Shown piece by piece: positions 23,872 to 32,728 of a stretch of 64,000 bases of DNA (its first letter is position 1; each line of letters starts with the position of its first letter). The stretch is taken from NCBI GenBank assembly GCA_963753485.1, contig CAVWCL010000003.1:62001-126000 (forward strand). The letters run 5' to 3'. The position numbers and the translations under genes are program-made. Source of the stretch: CAWDLX01 sp963753485. Lineage in GTDB: Bacteria > Actinomycetota > Actinomycetes > Mycobacteriales > Micromonosporaceae. Below the pieces are notes generated by a model. It was not told the DNA's origin. It ran no database searches and saw only the letters and a list, made by a program, of their open reading frames with translations.

Positions 23872-24815
23872 CCAGGTCGTCGTCGCACGCCGATCCGGCC
23901 GGAGCGCCTCGGGTGTGCCGGATCGGGGTGCAACTGCCCGAGGTCGAGCGGCGGGTGGGGTGGCCGGAGCTGTTCGCGATGGCCCGCACCGCGGAGACGG
24001 CCGGGTTCGACTCGCTGTGGCTCGGCGACCATCTGCTCTACGACCTCCCCGATGGCAGCACCCGCGGACCCTGGGAGGTCTGGACCTCACTCGCGGCCCT
24101 GGCCGCCGCCACCGAGCGGGTCGAGCTCGGGCCACTGGTCGCCTCGGCGAGCTTCCACGCCCCGGCGATGCTGGCCAAACAGGCGGCGACCGTCGACGCC
24201 ATCTCGGGCGGACGCCTCATCGTGGGGCTGGGTGCGGGCTGGAACGAGCGCGAGTTCCGCGCGTTCGGATTCCCGTACGGCCAGCGGGTCTCCCGCTTCG
24301 AGGAGGCGTTCACCATCATCCGCGGCCTGCTGCGCGACGGGCGGATCGACTTCGCCGGCCGCTTCCACCAGGTCGAGGCGTGCGTGCTCGACCCCGCCCC
24401 GGTGCGCCCGGGTGGCCCACCACTCATGCTCGGCTCGACCAGCCCACGCATGATGCGCATTGGGCTGCCCTATGTGGACGCGTGGAATGTCTGGTGGAGT
24501 GAGTACGGCAACACCGTCGACGGGTTTGCCGCCGTGCACGAGCGGGTCGAGCAGGCCGCGGTACGGGCCGGCCGCGCTCCCGGCGAGGTGGCGGCGACCG
24601 CGGCCGTGCTGCTGAACCTGCCCGGTGGCACCGGACGGGTGATGGGTGGGTCCGGTGGTGCGGTCCGGCCGGTGCGCGGGTCGGCCAGCGACATCGCCGG
24701 CCACCTCGACGCGATGGCCCGCGCCGGCGCGGCGCATCTGCAGCTCGTGCTCGACCCGATCACACAGGAGTCGATCGAGGTCGTCGGCGAGGCGCTGGCG
24801 GTGTTGCGCTCCTAG
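23859..24815 (+). CDS. LLM-class (luciferase-like) oxidoreductase, probably F420-dependent
   Basis: A 318-residue TIM-barrel oxidoreductase. Landmarks are IGVQLPEVER, SLWLGDHLLYDL, LGPLVASASFHAPAMLAKQA, the phosphate-loop-like GRLIVGLGAGWNEREF and a C-terminal barrel end. These fit F420-dependent members, the usual type in actinobacteria; FMN is the alternative. The GTG start at 23859 overlaps the upstream gene by 13 bp with AAGGGG at a good distance, suggesting coupling. The stop shares a CTAG with the convergent DapA-like gene. Confidence 0.85.
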   Translation: MPIVTRSSSHADPAGAPRVCRIGVQLPEVERRVGWPELFAMARTAETAGFDSLWLGDHLLYDLPDGSTRGPWEVWTSLAALAAATERVELGPLVASASFHAPAMLAKQAATVDAISGGRLIVGLGAGWNEREFRAFGFPYGQRVSRFEEAFTIIRGLLRDGRIDFAGRFHQVEACVLDPAPVRPGGPPLMLGSTSPRMMRIGLPYVDAWNVWWSEYGNTVDGFAAVHERVEQAAVRAGRAPGEVAATAAVLLNLPGGTGRVMGGSGGAVRPVRGSASDIAGHLDAMARAGAAHLQLVLDPITQESIEVVGEALAVLRS

Positions 24816-25591
24816 CCGAGGCGGGCGGTCACCGGCGTGGCGTAGCGGTCGGCCAGCGCGGCCTTCAGGCCATGCGGGAAGCGGTCCCGGCAGCTGCGGT
24901 GGACGTCGAGCAACCGCCGCTGGGCGGAGATGTCGCCCGCCCACGCGGCCACGCACTCCTGCGGCGCGAGGTTGGCCGCGGCCAGGATCACCCCGGTGGC
25001 ACCGAGGGCCGCGGCGTACGCGGTCATGAGGGCGGCGCCCACATAGATCCAGCCCGGGGATGACTCGAGCTCTTCCAGCAGCCGCTCCGGATCGCCGCTG
25101 GAATCTTTGATGCCCGCGACCGGCAGGCTGGTCAGCGCGGCAACCGGAACCGCACCGCCGGCCGTCGGGGGAAAGTGGTACGCCAGCACCGGGGTGGCAC
25201 CCACGGCGTCGGCGACCCGGCCGTAGTACGCCGCAAGCTCGCCCCCGCTGCGCGGTGGCGCGACGAGCACCGCGTCGGCCCCCGCCTTCACCGCCGCGGC
25301 CGCCCGCTCGGCCGCCGGCTGCCACCAGTCACCGGATGCGCCGGCGATGACGGGAACGTCGGGGCAGGCGTCGCGCACGGCCCGGACCAGCCGCACGCGT
25401 TCGTCATCGGAGAGCGCGGCCGCTTCGCCGGTGCTGCCGCTGACCAGGACGGCCCGGACCCCGGCCGCCACCAACCGGGCGGCGTGTTCGGCGGTCGCGT
25501 TCTCGGCGAGCGCGCCACGGTCATCGAAGAAGGTGACCAGTGCCACCGCCGCACCGGTCCAGAGTGGTGTCACGCCGCCATCATCGCGCAT
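24812..25591 (-). CDS. Dihydrodipicolinate synthase family (DapA-like) aldolase/lyase
   Basis: A 259-residue class I aldolase-type barrel. The Schiff-base Lys is in VAGIKDSSGDP (about 158), the catalytic Tyr in VLAYHFPPT (about 133) and the substrate carboxylate motif in VSGSTGEAAAL. This is shorter than true DapA (about 290), so it is more likely a lyase of the NAL/KDG/HOGA group. ATG at 25591 has GGGGG 7 nt upstream. It lies 32 bp downstream of the acyl-CoA ligase stop, so the two may form one transcript. Confidence 0.83.
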   Translation of the reverse strand: MRDDGGVTPLWTGAAVALVTFFDDRGALAENATAEHAARLVAAGVRAVLVSGSTGEAAALSDDERVRLVRAVRDACPDVPVIAGASGDWWQPAAERAAAAVKAGADAVLVAPPRSGGELAAYYGRVADAVGATPVLAYHFPPTAGGAVPVAALTSLPVAGIKDSSGDPERLLEELESSPGWIYVGAALMTAYAAALGATGVILAAANLAPQECVAAWAGDISAQRRLLDVHRSCRDRFPHGLKAALADRYATPVTARLG

Positions 25592-25623
25592 CGACGAGCC
25601 CCCTACCGGTCGCGGCTGGGGAC

Positions 25624-27192
25624 TCACTCGGCTGCCGCGGCGGCCCGGGCGGCGTAGCCGGCCCGCAGCTGCTTCTTGTCGACCTTGCCTGACTCGGTGA
25701 GCGGCAGCTCGTCGACGAACTCCACCGCGCGTGGGGACCAGTCCTCGTTCAGCGTCGATACCACGAGCTGGCGCAGCTCGTCGGCGGTGACGGTGGCACC
25801 CGGGTGCCGGATGACGTAGGCGTGCACGGCCTCACCGAGGAACTCGTCCGGCACTCCCACGACGGCGGCCTGGCGCACGTCCGGGTGTCCGGCCAGCACG
25901 TCCTCGAGCGGGCGGGAGTAGATGTTGCTGCTGCCGGCGGTGGTGACGATCATGTCGTTGATCCGGTCCACGATGTAGAGGAAGCCGTCCTCGTCCAGCC
26001 GACCGGCATCGCCGGTGCGGAACCAGCCGTCGACGAAGGCCTGCTCGTTCTCCTCCGGGCGGCCGAAGTACCCCTCGGTGAGCAGGTCGCTCGCCAGGCA
26101 GATCTCGCCGATCTCGCCGGTCGGCAGGACCGTGCCGTCGGGGTCGCGGATCTCGATGCGCACGTCGCCCCACGCCCGCCCACATGAGGCCAGCCGCTGC
26201 GGACGTTGCGGGTCGCGGTCGGCCGCGGGGAGCACGGCGATGAATGGGAGCTCAGTCATCCCGTACGCGGTGTGCACCGATGGCCCGAACTGGTCGATGG
26301 CCTGCTGCAGCCGGGCGGTCGAGGTCGAGCTGGCCGAGATGGTGAGGGCCCACATGCCGCTCAGGTCGACCTCGGCCATCCGCGGCTCGTCCAGCAGCAT
26401 GTACAGCAGCGGTGGGGCCAGATTCGTACTGGTTATTCGTTCGGTGGCCAAGCTGTGCAGGAAGTCCTCGAGCTCGAAACCGAAGTTCACCACGACGGTG
26501 CCGCCGGTGAATAACGTCAGGACGACCGCGGACGTGCCGCCGGCGTGCCAGGTGCCGGCGAGCATGAGGTGGCGCATCGGCCGGCCCGGCGGCTGGTAGA
26601 ACTCGGCCACCCGGACGATCGCCCGGAAGAACCGCTGGCCGTGGATGGCGAGCTTCGGCGTTCCGGTGGTCCCGCTCGTCTGGAACAACGACTCCGGCGC
26701 GGTCGTGACCTGGTCAAGGTTGAACGGCAGCTCGTCGACGGCGGGCGGATCGGTCAGGTCCGGGCCGAGCTCGCTGGCACCGATGGCGAAGACCAGCCGC
26801 GGCGCGGCCGACACCGCCATCCGGTGCCCGACCTCGCCGGTCCGCACCACCTCGTAGATGAACACGTCGGCGTCGACGAACGGGAGCACGTTGCCGAGGA
26901 AGTACCAGGGCGTCGTGCGGGCCATGAATACCGTGCGGCAGCCCAGCAGGTGCGCGGCGAACTGGGCGAAGATGGCCTCCGCCGAGTTGGTGATCAGCAT
27001 GGCGATGGTCATGCCGGGCCGGACGTCGTGGTTCCACAGCCAGGCCGCCGTGTCGCGGATGCGCGCGTGCAACTCGGTGTAGCTGAACCGGCGCCCGTCC
27101 GAGTCGACCAACGCCTCCGCCTCGCCGTACCGGGCGAACAGTGCCAGCCCGTGCCGGACATAGTTGTCCGCGGGGTCGATCGTCTGCCCCAC
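25624..27192 (-). CDS. AMP-forming acyl-CoA ligase (ANL superfamily), paralogue 1
   Basis: A 522-residue ANL enzyme that activates a carboxylate with ATP and usually transfers it to CoA. Motifs in order: LFQTSGTTGTPK (about 167), the adenine-binding TAYGMTELP, hinge-region GWFRTGDAGRLDEDGFLYIV and the C-terminal catalytic Lys in LTESGKVDKKQL. GTG at 27192 (VGQTIDPADNYVRHGL) is chosen from its AAGGTG site and by alignment with the paralogue at 39646, to which it is similar throughout. The substrate is unknown. It is divergent from the MFS exporter. Confidence 0.88.
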   Translation of the reverse strand: MGQTIDPADNYVRHGLALFARYGEAEALVDSDGRRFSYTELHARIRDTAAWLWNHDVRPGMTIAMLITNSAEAIFAQFAAHLLGCRTVFMARTTPWYFLGNVLPFVDADVFIYEVVRTGEVGHRMAVSAAPRLVFAIGASELGPDLTDPPAVDELPFNLDQVTTAPESLFQTSGTTGTPKLAIHGQRFFRAIVRVAEFYQPPGRPMRHLMLAGTWHAGGTSAVVLTLFTGGTVVVNFGFELEDFLHSLATERITSTNLAPPLLYMLLDEPRMAEVDLSGMWALTISASSTSTARLQQAIDQFGPSVHTAYGMTELPFIAVLPAADRDPQRPQRLASCGRAWGDVRIEIRDPDGTVLPTGEIGEICLASDLLTEGYFGRPEENEQAFVDGWFRTGDAGRLDEDGFLYIVDRINDMIVTTAGSSNIYSRPLEDVLAGHPDVRQAAVVGVPDEFLGEAVHAYVIRHPGATVTADELRQLVVSTLNEDWSPRAVEFVDELPLTESGKVDKKQLRAGYAARAAAAAE

Positions 27193-27422
27193 CGCCGCCC
27201 ACCTTCGATCGCTCGTGACGATCCCCCGCTCGCCGGAGTTTCCGGCTCCGGAACTCCCGCTAGCGACGAACCATACCGGTCGGTGTCGGTCCGGATACCG
27301 GCGGTATCGCCATGCCTTGATCTCGGTCGGGCTTGGGCGGTTCCGACGGATCCGCGTTGGTCGCCGCGTTAGGCTGGCCGGATGTTGAAGATCCACGGAG
27401 GCGATCGGGCGTGGGGTGACGG

Positions 27423-29000
27423 GTGACCGCGACCATGGGGGTGACCACCGGGTCCCGCTACCTGGCGCTCACCGCCATGGTGTTCGCGGTCGCGATGACC
27501 TTCATCGACCAGACGATCGTCTCGATCGCGGTGCCGAACATCCAGAACGAGCTGCACCTCACCTCGGGTGGGGTGCAGTGGATCGTCAATGGCTACCTGT
27601 TGGCGCTGGCCGCGTTCTTCGCGCTGGGCGGCCGACTCTCGGACATCCTCGGCCACCGGCTCATGGTGCTGGTCGGGGTGACCCTGTTCGCCGTCTCCTC
27701 CGCACTGTGCGGAGCGACCCCGGGCACCGGGTTCGCCGAGACCTGGCTGATCTTCTTCCGGGTACTGCAGGGGATCGGCGCGGCCCTGCTCTTCCCGGCG
27801 GCGCTCGCGGTCGTGGTCTCCGCCTTCGACCTGGCCGAGCGCGGTCGGGCGCTGGCCATCTTCTTCGGCGTCACCGGCGGTCTGACCGCGATCGGTCCGA
27901 TCGTGGGCGGGTTCCTCACCCAGTACACCTGGCGTGCCATCTTCTGGGTGAACATCCCGGTGGCGATCATCGCCGTTGTGCTCACCGTGATGGCGAAGGT
28001 CCACACGCGACACCGGCGGGAGCAGTTGGACTACCGGGGCGCCGTCCTGATCGCCGCCGGCATGGGGCTGAGCGTGCTGGGGTTGCAGCAGGCCAGCTCG
28101 TGGGGCTGGGACAGCGTCACCACGTGGGCCTGCATCATCGGTGGCCTGGTCGTGCTGGCCGTCTTCGTGCTGGTCGAGTTGCGAACCTCGATTCCGTTGA
28201 TCAAGGTGCGCATCTTCGCCGACCGCGCCTTCACGATCGACAACGCGGTGCTGTTCTTCGCGATGATGGCGTTCCTGCCGGTGTTCTTCTTCGCCAGTGT
28301 CTACTCCCAACTCTCGCTCGGCTTCAGCGCCAACGGGGCCGGCCTGTATCTGCTCATCTACTTCGCCGGGTTCGCCACCGCGTCGCAGATCGGCGGCCGG
28401 ATGCTCGACAAGATCGGCGCCAAGGTGCCGGTGCTGCTCGGGTGTGCGGTCGGAGCCGTCGGCTACGCCCTGTGGGGCTGGCGGCTCACCACCCTCAGCG
28501 AAGGCTCGCAGTGGCCGTTCATCGTGCTCGCCGGAGCCGGCATCGGCTTCCTGCTGGGTCCCGCGAGCACCGACGCGGTCAACCGGGCCATCAACGCGTC
28601 CTACGGCGAGGTCACCGGGATCACCCAGACCCTGCGCAACTACGGATCGAGTCTCGGTCTGGCCGTGTTGGGCACGGTGCTGATCACCGTGAACACGAAC
28701 CGCCTCACCGAGTCACTCGACGGGTTCGGGGTGCCTGCGGGCCAGGCGCAGACGCTGGCCGAATCGTTGTCCCGGGCCGGTGGCGCCGGCGACCGGTCCA
28801 GCCTGCAGGCACTCCCGCCGCCGGCGCGGGCCCAGGTGTTCCAGGCCGTGCAGACCGACTTCGCGACCGCGACGCAGGTGGTCTTCTACGGGATGGCCGC
28901 GGCGCTCGTGATCGCGCTGGTGGTCGGGCTGCTGCATCCGGGCGGCCGGGTGACCCGGGAGCGCACCGAGCCCGACGCCGGCGGCCCCGGCGGCGGCTGA
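27423..29000 (+). CDS. MFS drug exporter, DHA2 (EmrB/QacA, 14-span) family
   Basis: A 525-residue transporter with about 14 spans. The family motifs are present: FIDQTIVSIAVPNIQ (motif D1) and GGRLSDILGHR (motif A), and the motif C region GVTGGLTAIGPIVGGFL. It would export drugs or metabolites by proton antiport. GTG at 27423 follows GGGGTGA; an ATG at 27435 is possible. It is divergent from the acyl-CoA ligase. Confidence 0.92.
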   Translation: MTATMGVTTGSRYLALTAMVFAVAMTFIDQTIVSIAVPNIQNELHLTSGGVQWIVNGYLLALAAFFALGGRLSDILGHRLMVLVGVTLFAVSSALCGATPGTGFAETWLIFFRVLQGIGAALLFPAALAVVVSAFDLAERGRALAIFFGVTGGLTAIGPIVGGFLTQYTWRAIFWVNIPVAIIAVVLTVMAKVHTRHRREQLDYRGAVLIAAGMGLSVLGLQQASSWGWDSVTTWACIIGGLVVLAVFVLVELRTSIPLIKVRIFADRAFTIDNAVLFFAMMAFLPVFFFASVYSQLSLGFSANGAGLYLLIYFAGFATASQIGGRMLDKIGAKVPVLLGCAVGAVGYALWGWRLTTLSEGSQWPFIVLAGAGIGFLLGPASTDAVNRAINASYGEVTGITQTLRNYGSSLGLAVLGTVLITVNTNRLTESLDGFGVPAGQAQTLAESLSRAGGAGDRSSLQALPPPARAQVFQAVQTDFATATQVVFYGMAAALVIALVVGLLHPGGRVTRERTEPDAGGPGGG

Positions 29001-29099
29001 CGGATCGCCTCCGGCCCGGCCCCAGCCGACGGATCGCGCCACCGGCGAGGTGAGGCCGGGGCGGGAGGATATGCACTGGCCCGCGCCGGCGGTCTGGCC

Positions 29100-29105
29100 T
29101 ACAGT
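29100..29105 (+). promoter_or_regulatory. -10 hexamer of a probable leaderless leader-peptide promoter
   Basis: TACAGT fits the actinobacterial TANNNT consensus and stands 7 nt before the ATG of the alanine-rich leader frame at 29113, so transcription would start at or next to that ATG. A -35 box is not convincing. Confidence 0.45.
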
Positions 29106-29112
29106 GCCCGGC

Positions 29113-29178
29113 ATGGAGGTCGTACGACCCGTCAGCGTGACCGCGCGAGCTGCTCGCCCGCCGGTCGCCGCCGCCTGA
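29113..29178 (+). CDS. Candidate alanine-rich leader peptide (21 residues)
   Basis: The frame encodes 21 residues: MEVVRPVSVTARAAR followed by PPVAAA and TGA. Six of 21 residues are alanine, three of them consecutive immediately before the stop. It starts 7 nt after a TACAGT -10, is followed by a GC-rich hairpin at 29197-29223, and sits 122 bp before a gene for an alanyl-tRNA-synthetase homologue. This is the layout expected of ribosome-mediated attenuation sensing charged tRNA-Ala. High genomic GC also makes Ala codons common, so the call is tentative. Confidence 0.35.
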   Translation: MEVVRPVSVTARAARPPVAAA

Positions 29179-29196
29179 CCTACCCCCGAAATCTGC

Positions 29197-29223
29197 GCCG
29201 GCGACCGGACACGGGCCGCCGGC
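29197..29223 (+). terminator. Hairpin between the leader peptide and the AlaRS-like gene
   Basis: A perfect 7-bp stem GCCGGCG / CGCCGGC with a 13-nt loop is followed by ATTTGTCTGT, a weak T-rich tail. It lies 18 nt after the leader stop, suitable for an attenuator. I did not identify a clear alternative antiterminator pairing. Confidence 0.4.
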
Positions 29224-29300
29224 ATTTGTCTGTCCGCACCGCGTTCCAGGCACGCCGGGGTGTGCGGGTCCGGTCGCTACCGACTGAGAGGACGTCCGCC

Positions 29301-30470
29301 GTGGACACCCGCCAGATCATCGTCACCTTCCTCGACTTCTACCGCGAACGCTCCCACCACCTGGTAAACGGAAGCTCCCTGCTGCCGCCCGGCGGTGACA
29401 CCGTGCTGTTCACCAGCGCCGGAATGCACCCGTTGACGCCGTACCTCGAAGGCCAGCCCCATCCGCTGGGGACTCGCCTGACCGGCGTCCAGCGCTGCCT
29501 GCGCACCACCGACATTGACGACGTCGGCGACGACACTCATTTGACCGTGTTCCAGATGTTGGGCTCGTGGTCGCTGGGCGACTACGACGGCGAGCAGAGC
29601 ATCCGGTGGTGCTTCGAACTGCTCACGGACCGTTTCGGTATCGACCCGACGCAGTTGCACGCTACGGTCTTTGCCGGCGATGCCCAGGTCGGCCCCGACA
29701 CCGGAATCCGCCGGGTATGGGGCGAGCTCGGGGTACCCGTCGAAGACACGCGCACAGAGAACTGGTGGTCGAACGGACCCGGCGGGCCCTGCGGCCCGGA
29801 CTCGGAGATCTTCGTCTGGACCGGAACGGGACCGCCTACCGGTACGCCCACCGCCGACGGGCGCTGGGTGGAGATCTGGAACCACGTGATGGTGCGCTAT
29901 CGCCGGGGCGAGGACGACTCCCTTCGGCCGCTGCCACAGTCCAACGTGGACACGGGTGCGGGGCTGGAACGCCTCGCGATGGTGCTGCAAGGCAGGCACA
30001 GCGTGTTCGACATCGACGTCTTCCAGCCCTGGACACGTGTGGTCGGCGACCTGTGGGGACTCGATGGCCGTGACATGCGCGTCATGTGCGACCACCTACG
30101 TTCGGCGATAGTGGCACTCGGCGACGGGGTCCGGCCGTCGAACACGGGCCGCGGATATGTCCTTCGTCGGCTGATCCGCCGAGCCCTGACGGGCCTGTGG
30201 CGCAACGACGAGTCCAGCACGTTGGCCGACCTGCCAGCAGAGCTCATCGACGATACGTTGAGCAACTTTTCACAACAGGTAGTGCCAGCAGTGCGCGACG
30301 TACTGGCAGCGGAGGAGCGTCGCTTTCGCGCGGTGTTGGATCGGGCCCGCGGCGTGTTGGTGCGCTGGCGTGTCGGCCGGCCGCTGAGCGAGGAGGACTA
30401 CAGGTACCTTCACGATACCCACGGCCTGCCCCGCGAGCTGGTAACGGTCGTCATGAACGACCTTGCGTAG
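29301..30470 (+). CDS. Alanyl-tRNA synthetase homologue, catalytic half only
   Basis: A 389-residue class II synthetase-like protein; full AlaRS has about 880. It carries the aminoacylation core: motif 1 region FLDFYRERSHHLVNGSSLLP and LFTSAGMHPLTPYLEG, motif 2 QRCLRTTDIDDVG followed by FQMLGSWSLGDY, and motif 3 NVDTGAGLERLAMVL. It also has the start of the tRNA-binding region DHLRSAIVALGDGVRPSNTG, YVLRRLIRRA. The editing and C-Ala domains are absent. GTG at 29301 follows AGAGGA. Roles could include antibiotic resistance, amino-acid activation for another acceptor or regulation. The gene ends 2 bp from a convergent gene. Confidence 0.85.
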   Translation: MDTRQIIVTFLDFYRERSHHLVNGSSLLPPGGDTVLFTSAGMHPLTPYLEGQPHPLGTRLTGVQRCLRTTDIDDVGDDTHLTVFQMLGSWSLGDYDGEQSIRWCFELLTDRFGIDPTQLHATVFAGDAQVGPDTGIRRVWGELGVPVEDTRTENWWSNGPGGPCGPDSEIFVWTGTGPPTGTPTADGRWVEIWNHVMVRYRRGEDDSLRPLPQSNVDTGAGLERLAMVLQGRHSVFDIDVFQPWTRVVGDLWGLDGRDMRVMCDHLRSAIVALGDGVRPSNTGRGYVLRRLIRRALTGLWRNDESSTLADLPAELIDDTLSNFSQQVVPAVRDVLAAEERRFRAVLDRARGVLVRWRVGRPLSEEDYRYLHDTHGLPRELVTVVMNDLA

Positions 30471-30472
30471 CC

Positions 30473-31570
30473 TCACGACCCCGGGCCCGGGCCACCTGAC
30501 TCATCGTGCCGGCGGGCGGGCCGTGGCTGACCAAACTGATGAACGGGCAAGCGGTCGAAGAGTGCGAAGGCCGCCTCGACGTTGGCCTCCGCCCCGGCGT
30601 TGCGGCTGCGAACAGCCACGCCATCTCCGCGGTCCACGCCGTCGTACGCTCGACCAGCCGTCTCGTCGTAGATCGGGACACCGGCAGCGTTCAAGCCGCG
30701 GAACCAATCCTGGCTGCGCCGAGCAAGTTCGCCATGATGCGCTTCGTCGGTCACCGTGGCCAGTACGGCGAGGCTGCGGGCTAGGCGGGAGGCCTCATAG
30801 GGCAGCGCGGGGGCCCGGGTCGGTAGCGACTGCGCGGCCGGCACGAGCAGCGCCTCGGCACTCGCCCGCGCCAGCGAGACGAGCCCGCCCTGTCCCGTGG
30901 TCGCGGCGACGCGAAGCAGCGCCTGCTCCTGATAGCGGCCCCACAGGTGCATCGGGTCGCGGTCACCGTCATCGACGAGCACGCCACCTTGTCGGGCGCA
31001 GCTCACCCGGTCTAGCAGGTCGTGCACGGCGCGACCCGCCTGCGGATCACCGCTGGCTCGCCGGAAACTGACGACCGCCAACATCCCCAGCGCGGCGGCG
31101 CCACTGCTGACCGACTCGGGCGCAAGCCAGGGCAGCCCTCGTCGGAAGGCCGTCGCGTAGGCCGGGTCGCCGAACGTTGAATACCCGACGGCTAGGCCGT
31201 GCAGCGCCCGCACCGTCCACCAGGAGCCTGCGGGGTACGACGTCGGTCCGGAGACGTTGCGGGCGCCGGTCCAGTCGCGAATGAAGTTGACGAACCGTCC
31301 CTCGCCGTCCTGCATGCCGCAGACGAAGGCGAGGTATCGGCGAGCTTCGCGCGCGGCCCAACCGACGCGGTGCTTGCGCCAGATCAGGCAATGAAGTACG
31401 GCGGCGCGCGCTGCGTCGTCGACGCAGGCCACTCCCTCGAAACCGGTCTCGCGAGCCGGGCGGGTTCGCAGCGCGCCGTCCGGCCCGGGTTCGGCGTAGA
31501 CCGACAGCGCGATGGCGTCGGGTGCGACGGCGGTTGCCGGCCTGGTCAACCACCGAAGATGTCTGATCAT
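30473..31570 (-). CDS. Helical-barrel protein coupled to a glycosyltransferase, function unknown
   Basis: A 365-residue protein rich in paired helices, for example CVDDAARAAVLHCLIWRKHR, RYLAFVCGMQDGEGRFVNF and SWWTVRALHGLAVGYSTFG, resembling (alpha/alpha)6 sugar-active enzymes. The acidic DDAAR and the DGEGRF segments could be active-site elements. The ATG at 31570 overlaps the glycosyltransferase stop by one base (TGATG), so the two are surely translated together. No signal peptide is seen. I cannot assign the reaction. Confidence 0.65.
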   Translation of the reverse strand: MIRHLRWLTRPATAVAPDAIALSVYAEPGPDGALRTRPARETGFEGVACVDDAARAAVLHCLIWRKHRVGWAAREARRYLAFVCGMQDGEGRFVNFIRDWTGARNVSGPTSYPAGSWWTVRALHGLAVGYSTFGDPAYATAFRRGLPWLAPESVSSGAAALGMLAVVSFRRASGDPQAGRAVHDLLDRVSCARQGGVLVDDGDRDPMHLWGRYQEQALLRVAATTGQGGLVSLARASAEALLVPAAQSLPTRAPALPYEASRLARSLAVLATVTDEAHHGELARRSQDWFRGLNAAGVPIYDETAGRAYDGVDRGDGVAVRSRNAGAEANVEAAFALFDRLPVHQFGQPRPARRHDESGGPGPGS

Positions 31571-32706
31571 CACGCGCCGTGACGCATCGTGACCCGCCGA
31601 AGCTGGCCGACATACCGGTTGGCCACCCGATCCCATCGCATGGTGTGCGCAACCTGGCGTGCTCGTCGCTCGATGGCGCGGCGGTGGATCGGGTCGGTGA
31701 GCAGTGCAGAGACCGCTTCGGCCATGGCCGCCGCGTCACCGATGGGCACGACGTCGGCGGCTCCGTGTCCGCCCACCTCGAGCGCATGCCGGAAGGCCGT
31801 GGCGACAACAGCGCGGCCGGCGCCAAGAGCGCGAGCGAGGGTACCGCTCACCGCCTGTTCGGGTTCGGTGTACGGCAGCAGGCACACCGAAGACTCCTGA
31901 AGCAAGGTACCGAGCTCGCCATCTCCGACGTACCGGTCGATGAACTGCACATGCCGAGCAAGGTCGAGATCGGTCACCAGCTGGCTGAGGCGGCGACGGT
32001 AGCTCTCGCCGGTTTGACGTCGTTCGTTCGGATGTTGGCTTCCGACTATCCGGTACAGCAGGTCCGGATGGGCATGGCGGAGTTCGGCGACCACCGCGAG
32101 ACCTAACTCGATGCCTTTGCTGGGGCCGAGGAATCCGAAGGTCATGACCACGCTCCGCCGGGCAGATTCGCCGTATCGGCCGGGCATCGTCTGGGATCGC
32201 GGTACGCCGTGTGGGATCTCGACGATCGTGTCGGCGTCGACGCCGTAGCGGCGCACGAGCACGCCGGCTGACGCGGGTCCAGGTACCACGACGACGGAAC
32301 TGCGCGCGCACAGCGCCCGCGTCACGTCGGCCACCGCTGGGTCGGGTGTGGACAGCACCGTGTGCAGGCTTGTCATGATGGGTTGGCGTACCTGGTCGAC
32401 GAAGCTGAGCAGCATCTCGCCGGCGTGGTCGCCGCCGAACAGGCCGTACTCGTGCTGGATCAGGATGATGTCCGCAGACGAGTCACCGATCTCTCCCGCG
32501 AGCCGGCAGTAGTCCGCCGGATCGGTCGGGTTCAGTCGCCACTGCACCACCGGTGCGTACTGCGTTCCCGACTCGATGTCGTCGATGGCGATCACCCGCA
32601 GCCGTACCCGGCGGTCATCCGAGATGGCCGCACACAGGTCACGGGTGTAGGTGGCAATTCCGCATCGTCGGGGTGGGAAGGTACTCAGGACCGCGAGGTC
32701 GATCAT
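31570..32706 (-). CDS. GT4-type glycosyltransferase (GT-B fold)
   Basis: A 378-residue cytoplasmic glycosyltransferase. The N-terminal domain starts LAVLSTFPPRRCGIATYTRD, typical of GT4 enzymes, with IQHEYGLFGGDHAG following. The C-terminal nucleotide-sugar domain has VVMTFGFLGPSKGIELG and LLPYTEPEQAVSGTLARALG, with the E-x7-E-like donor motif around EPEQAVSGTLA. It is the first gene of a coupled pair with 30473. The sugar and acceptor are unknown. Confidence 0.85.
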   Translation of the reverse strand: MIDLAVLSTFPPRRCGIATYTRDLCAAISDDRRVRLRVIAIDDIESGTQYAPVVQWRLNPTDPADYCRLAGEIGDSSADIILIQHEYGLFGGDHAGEMLLSFVDQVRQPIMTSLHTVLSTPDPAVADVTRALCARSSVVVVPGPASAGVLVRRYGVDADTIVEIPHGVPRSQTMPGRYGESARRSVVMTFGFLGPSKGIELGLAVVAELRHAHPDLLYRIVGSQHPNERRQTGESYRRRLSQLVTDLDLARHVQFIDRYVGDGELGTLLQESSVCLLPYTEPEQAVSGTLARALGAGRAVVATAFRHALEVGGHGAADVVPIGDAAAMAEAVSALLTDPIHRRAIERRARQVAHTMRWDRVANRYVGQLRRVTMRHGA

Positions 32707-32728
32707 AGTCTCAGTGGCCCCCCGGGCC

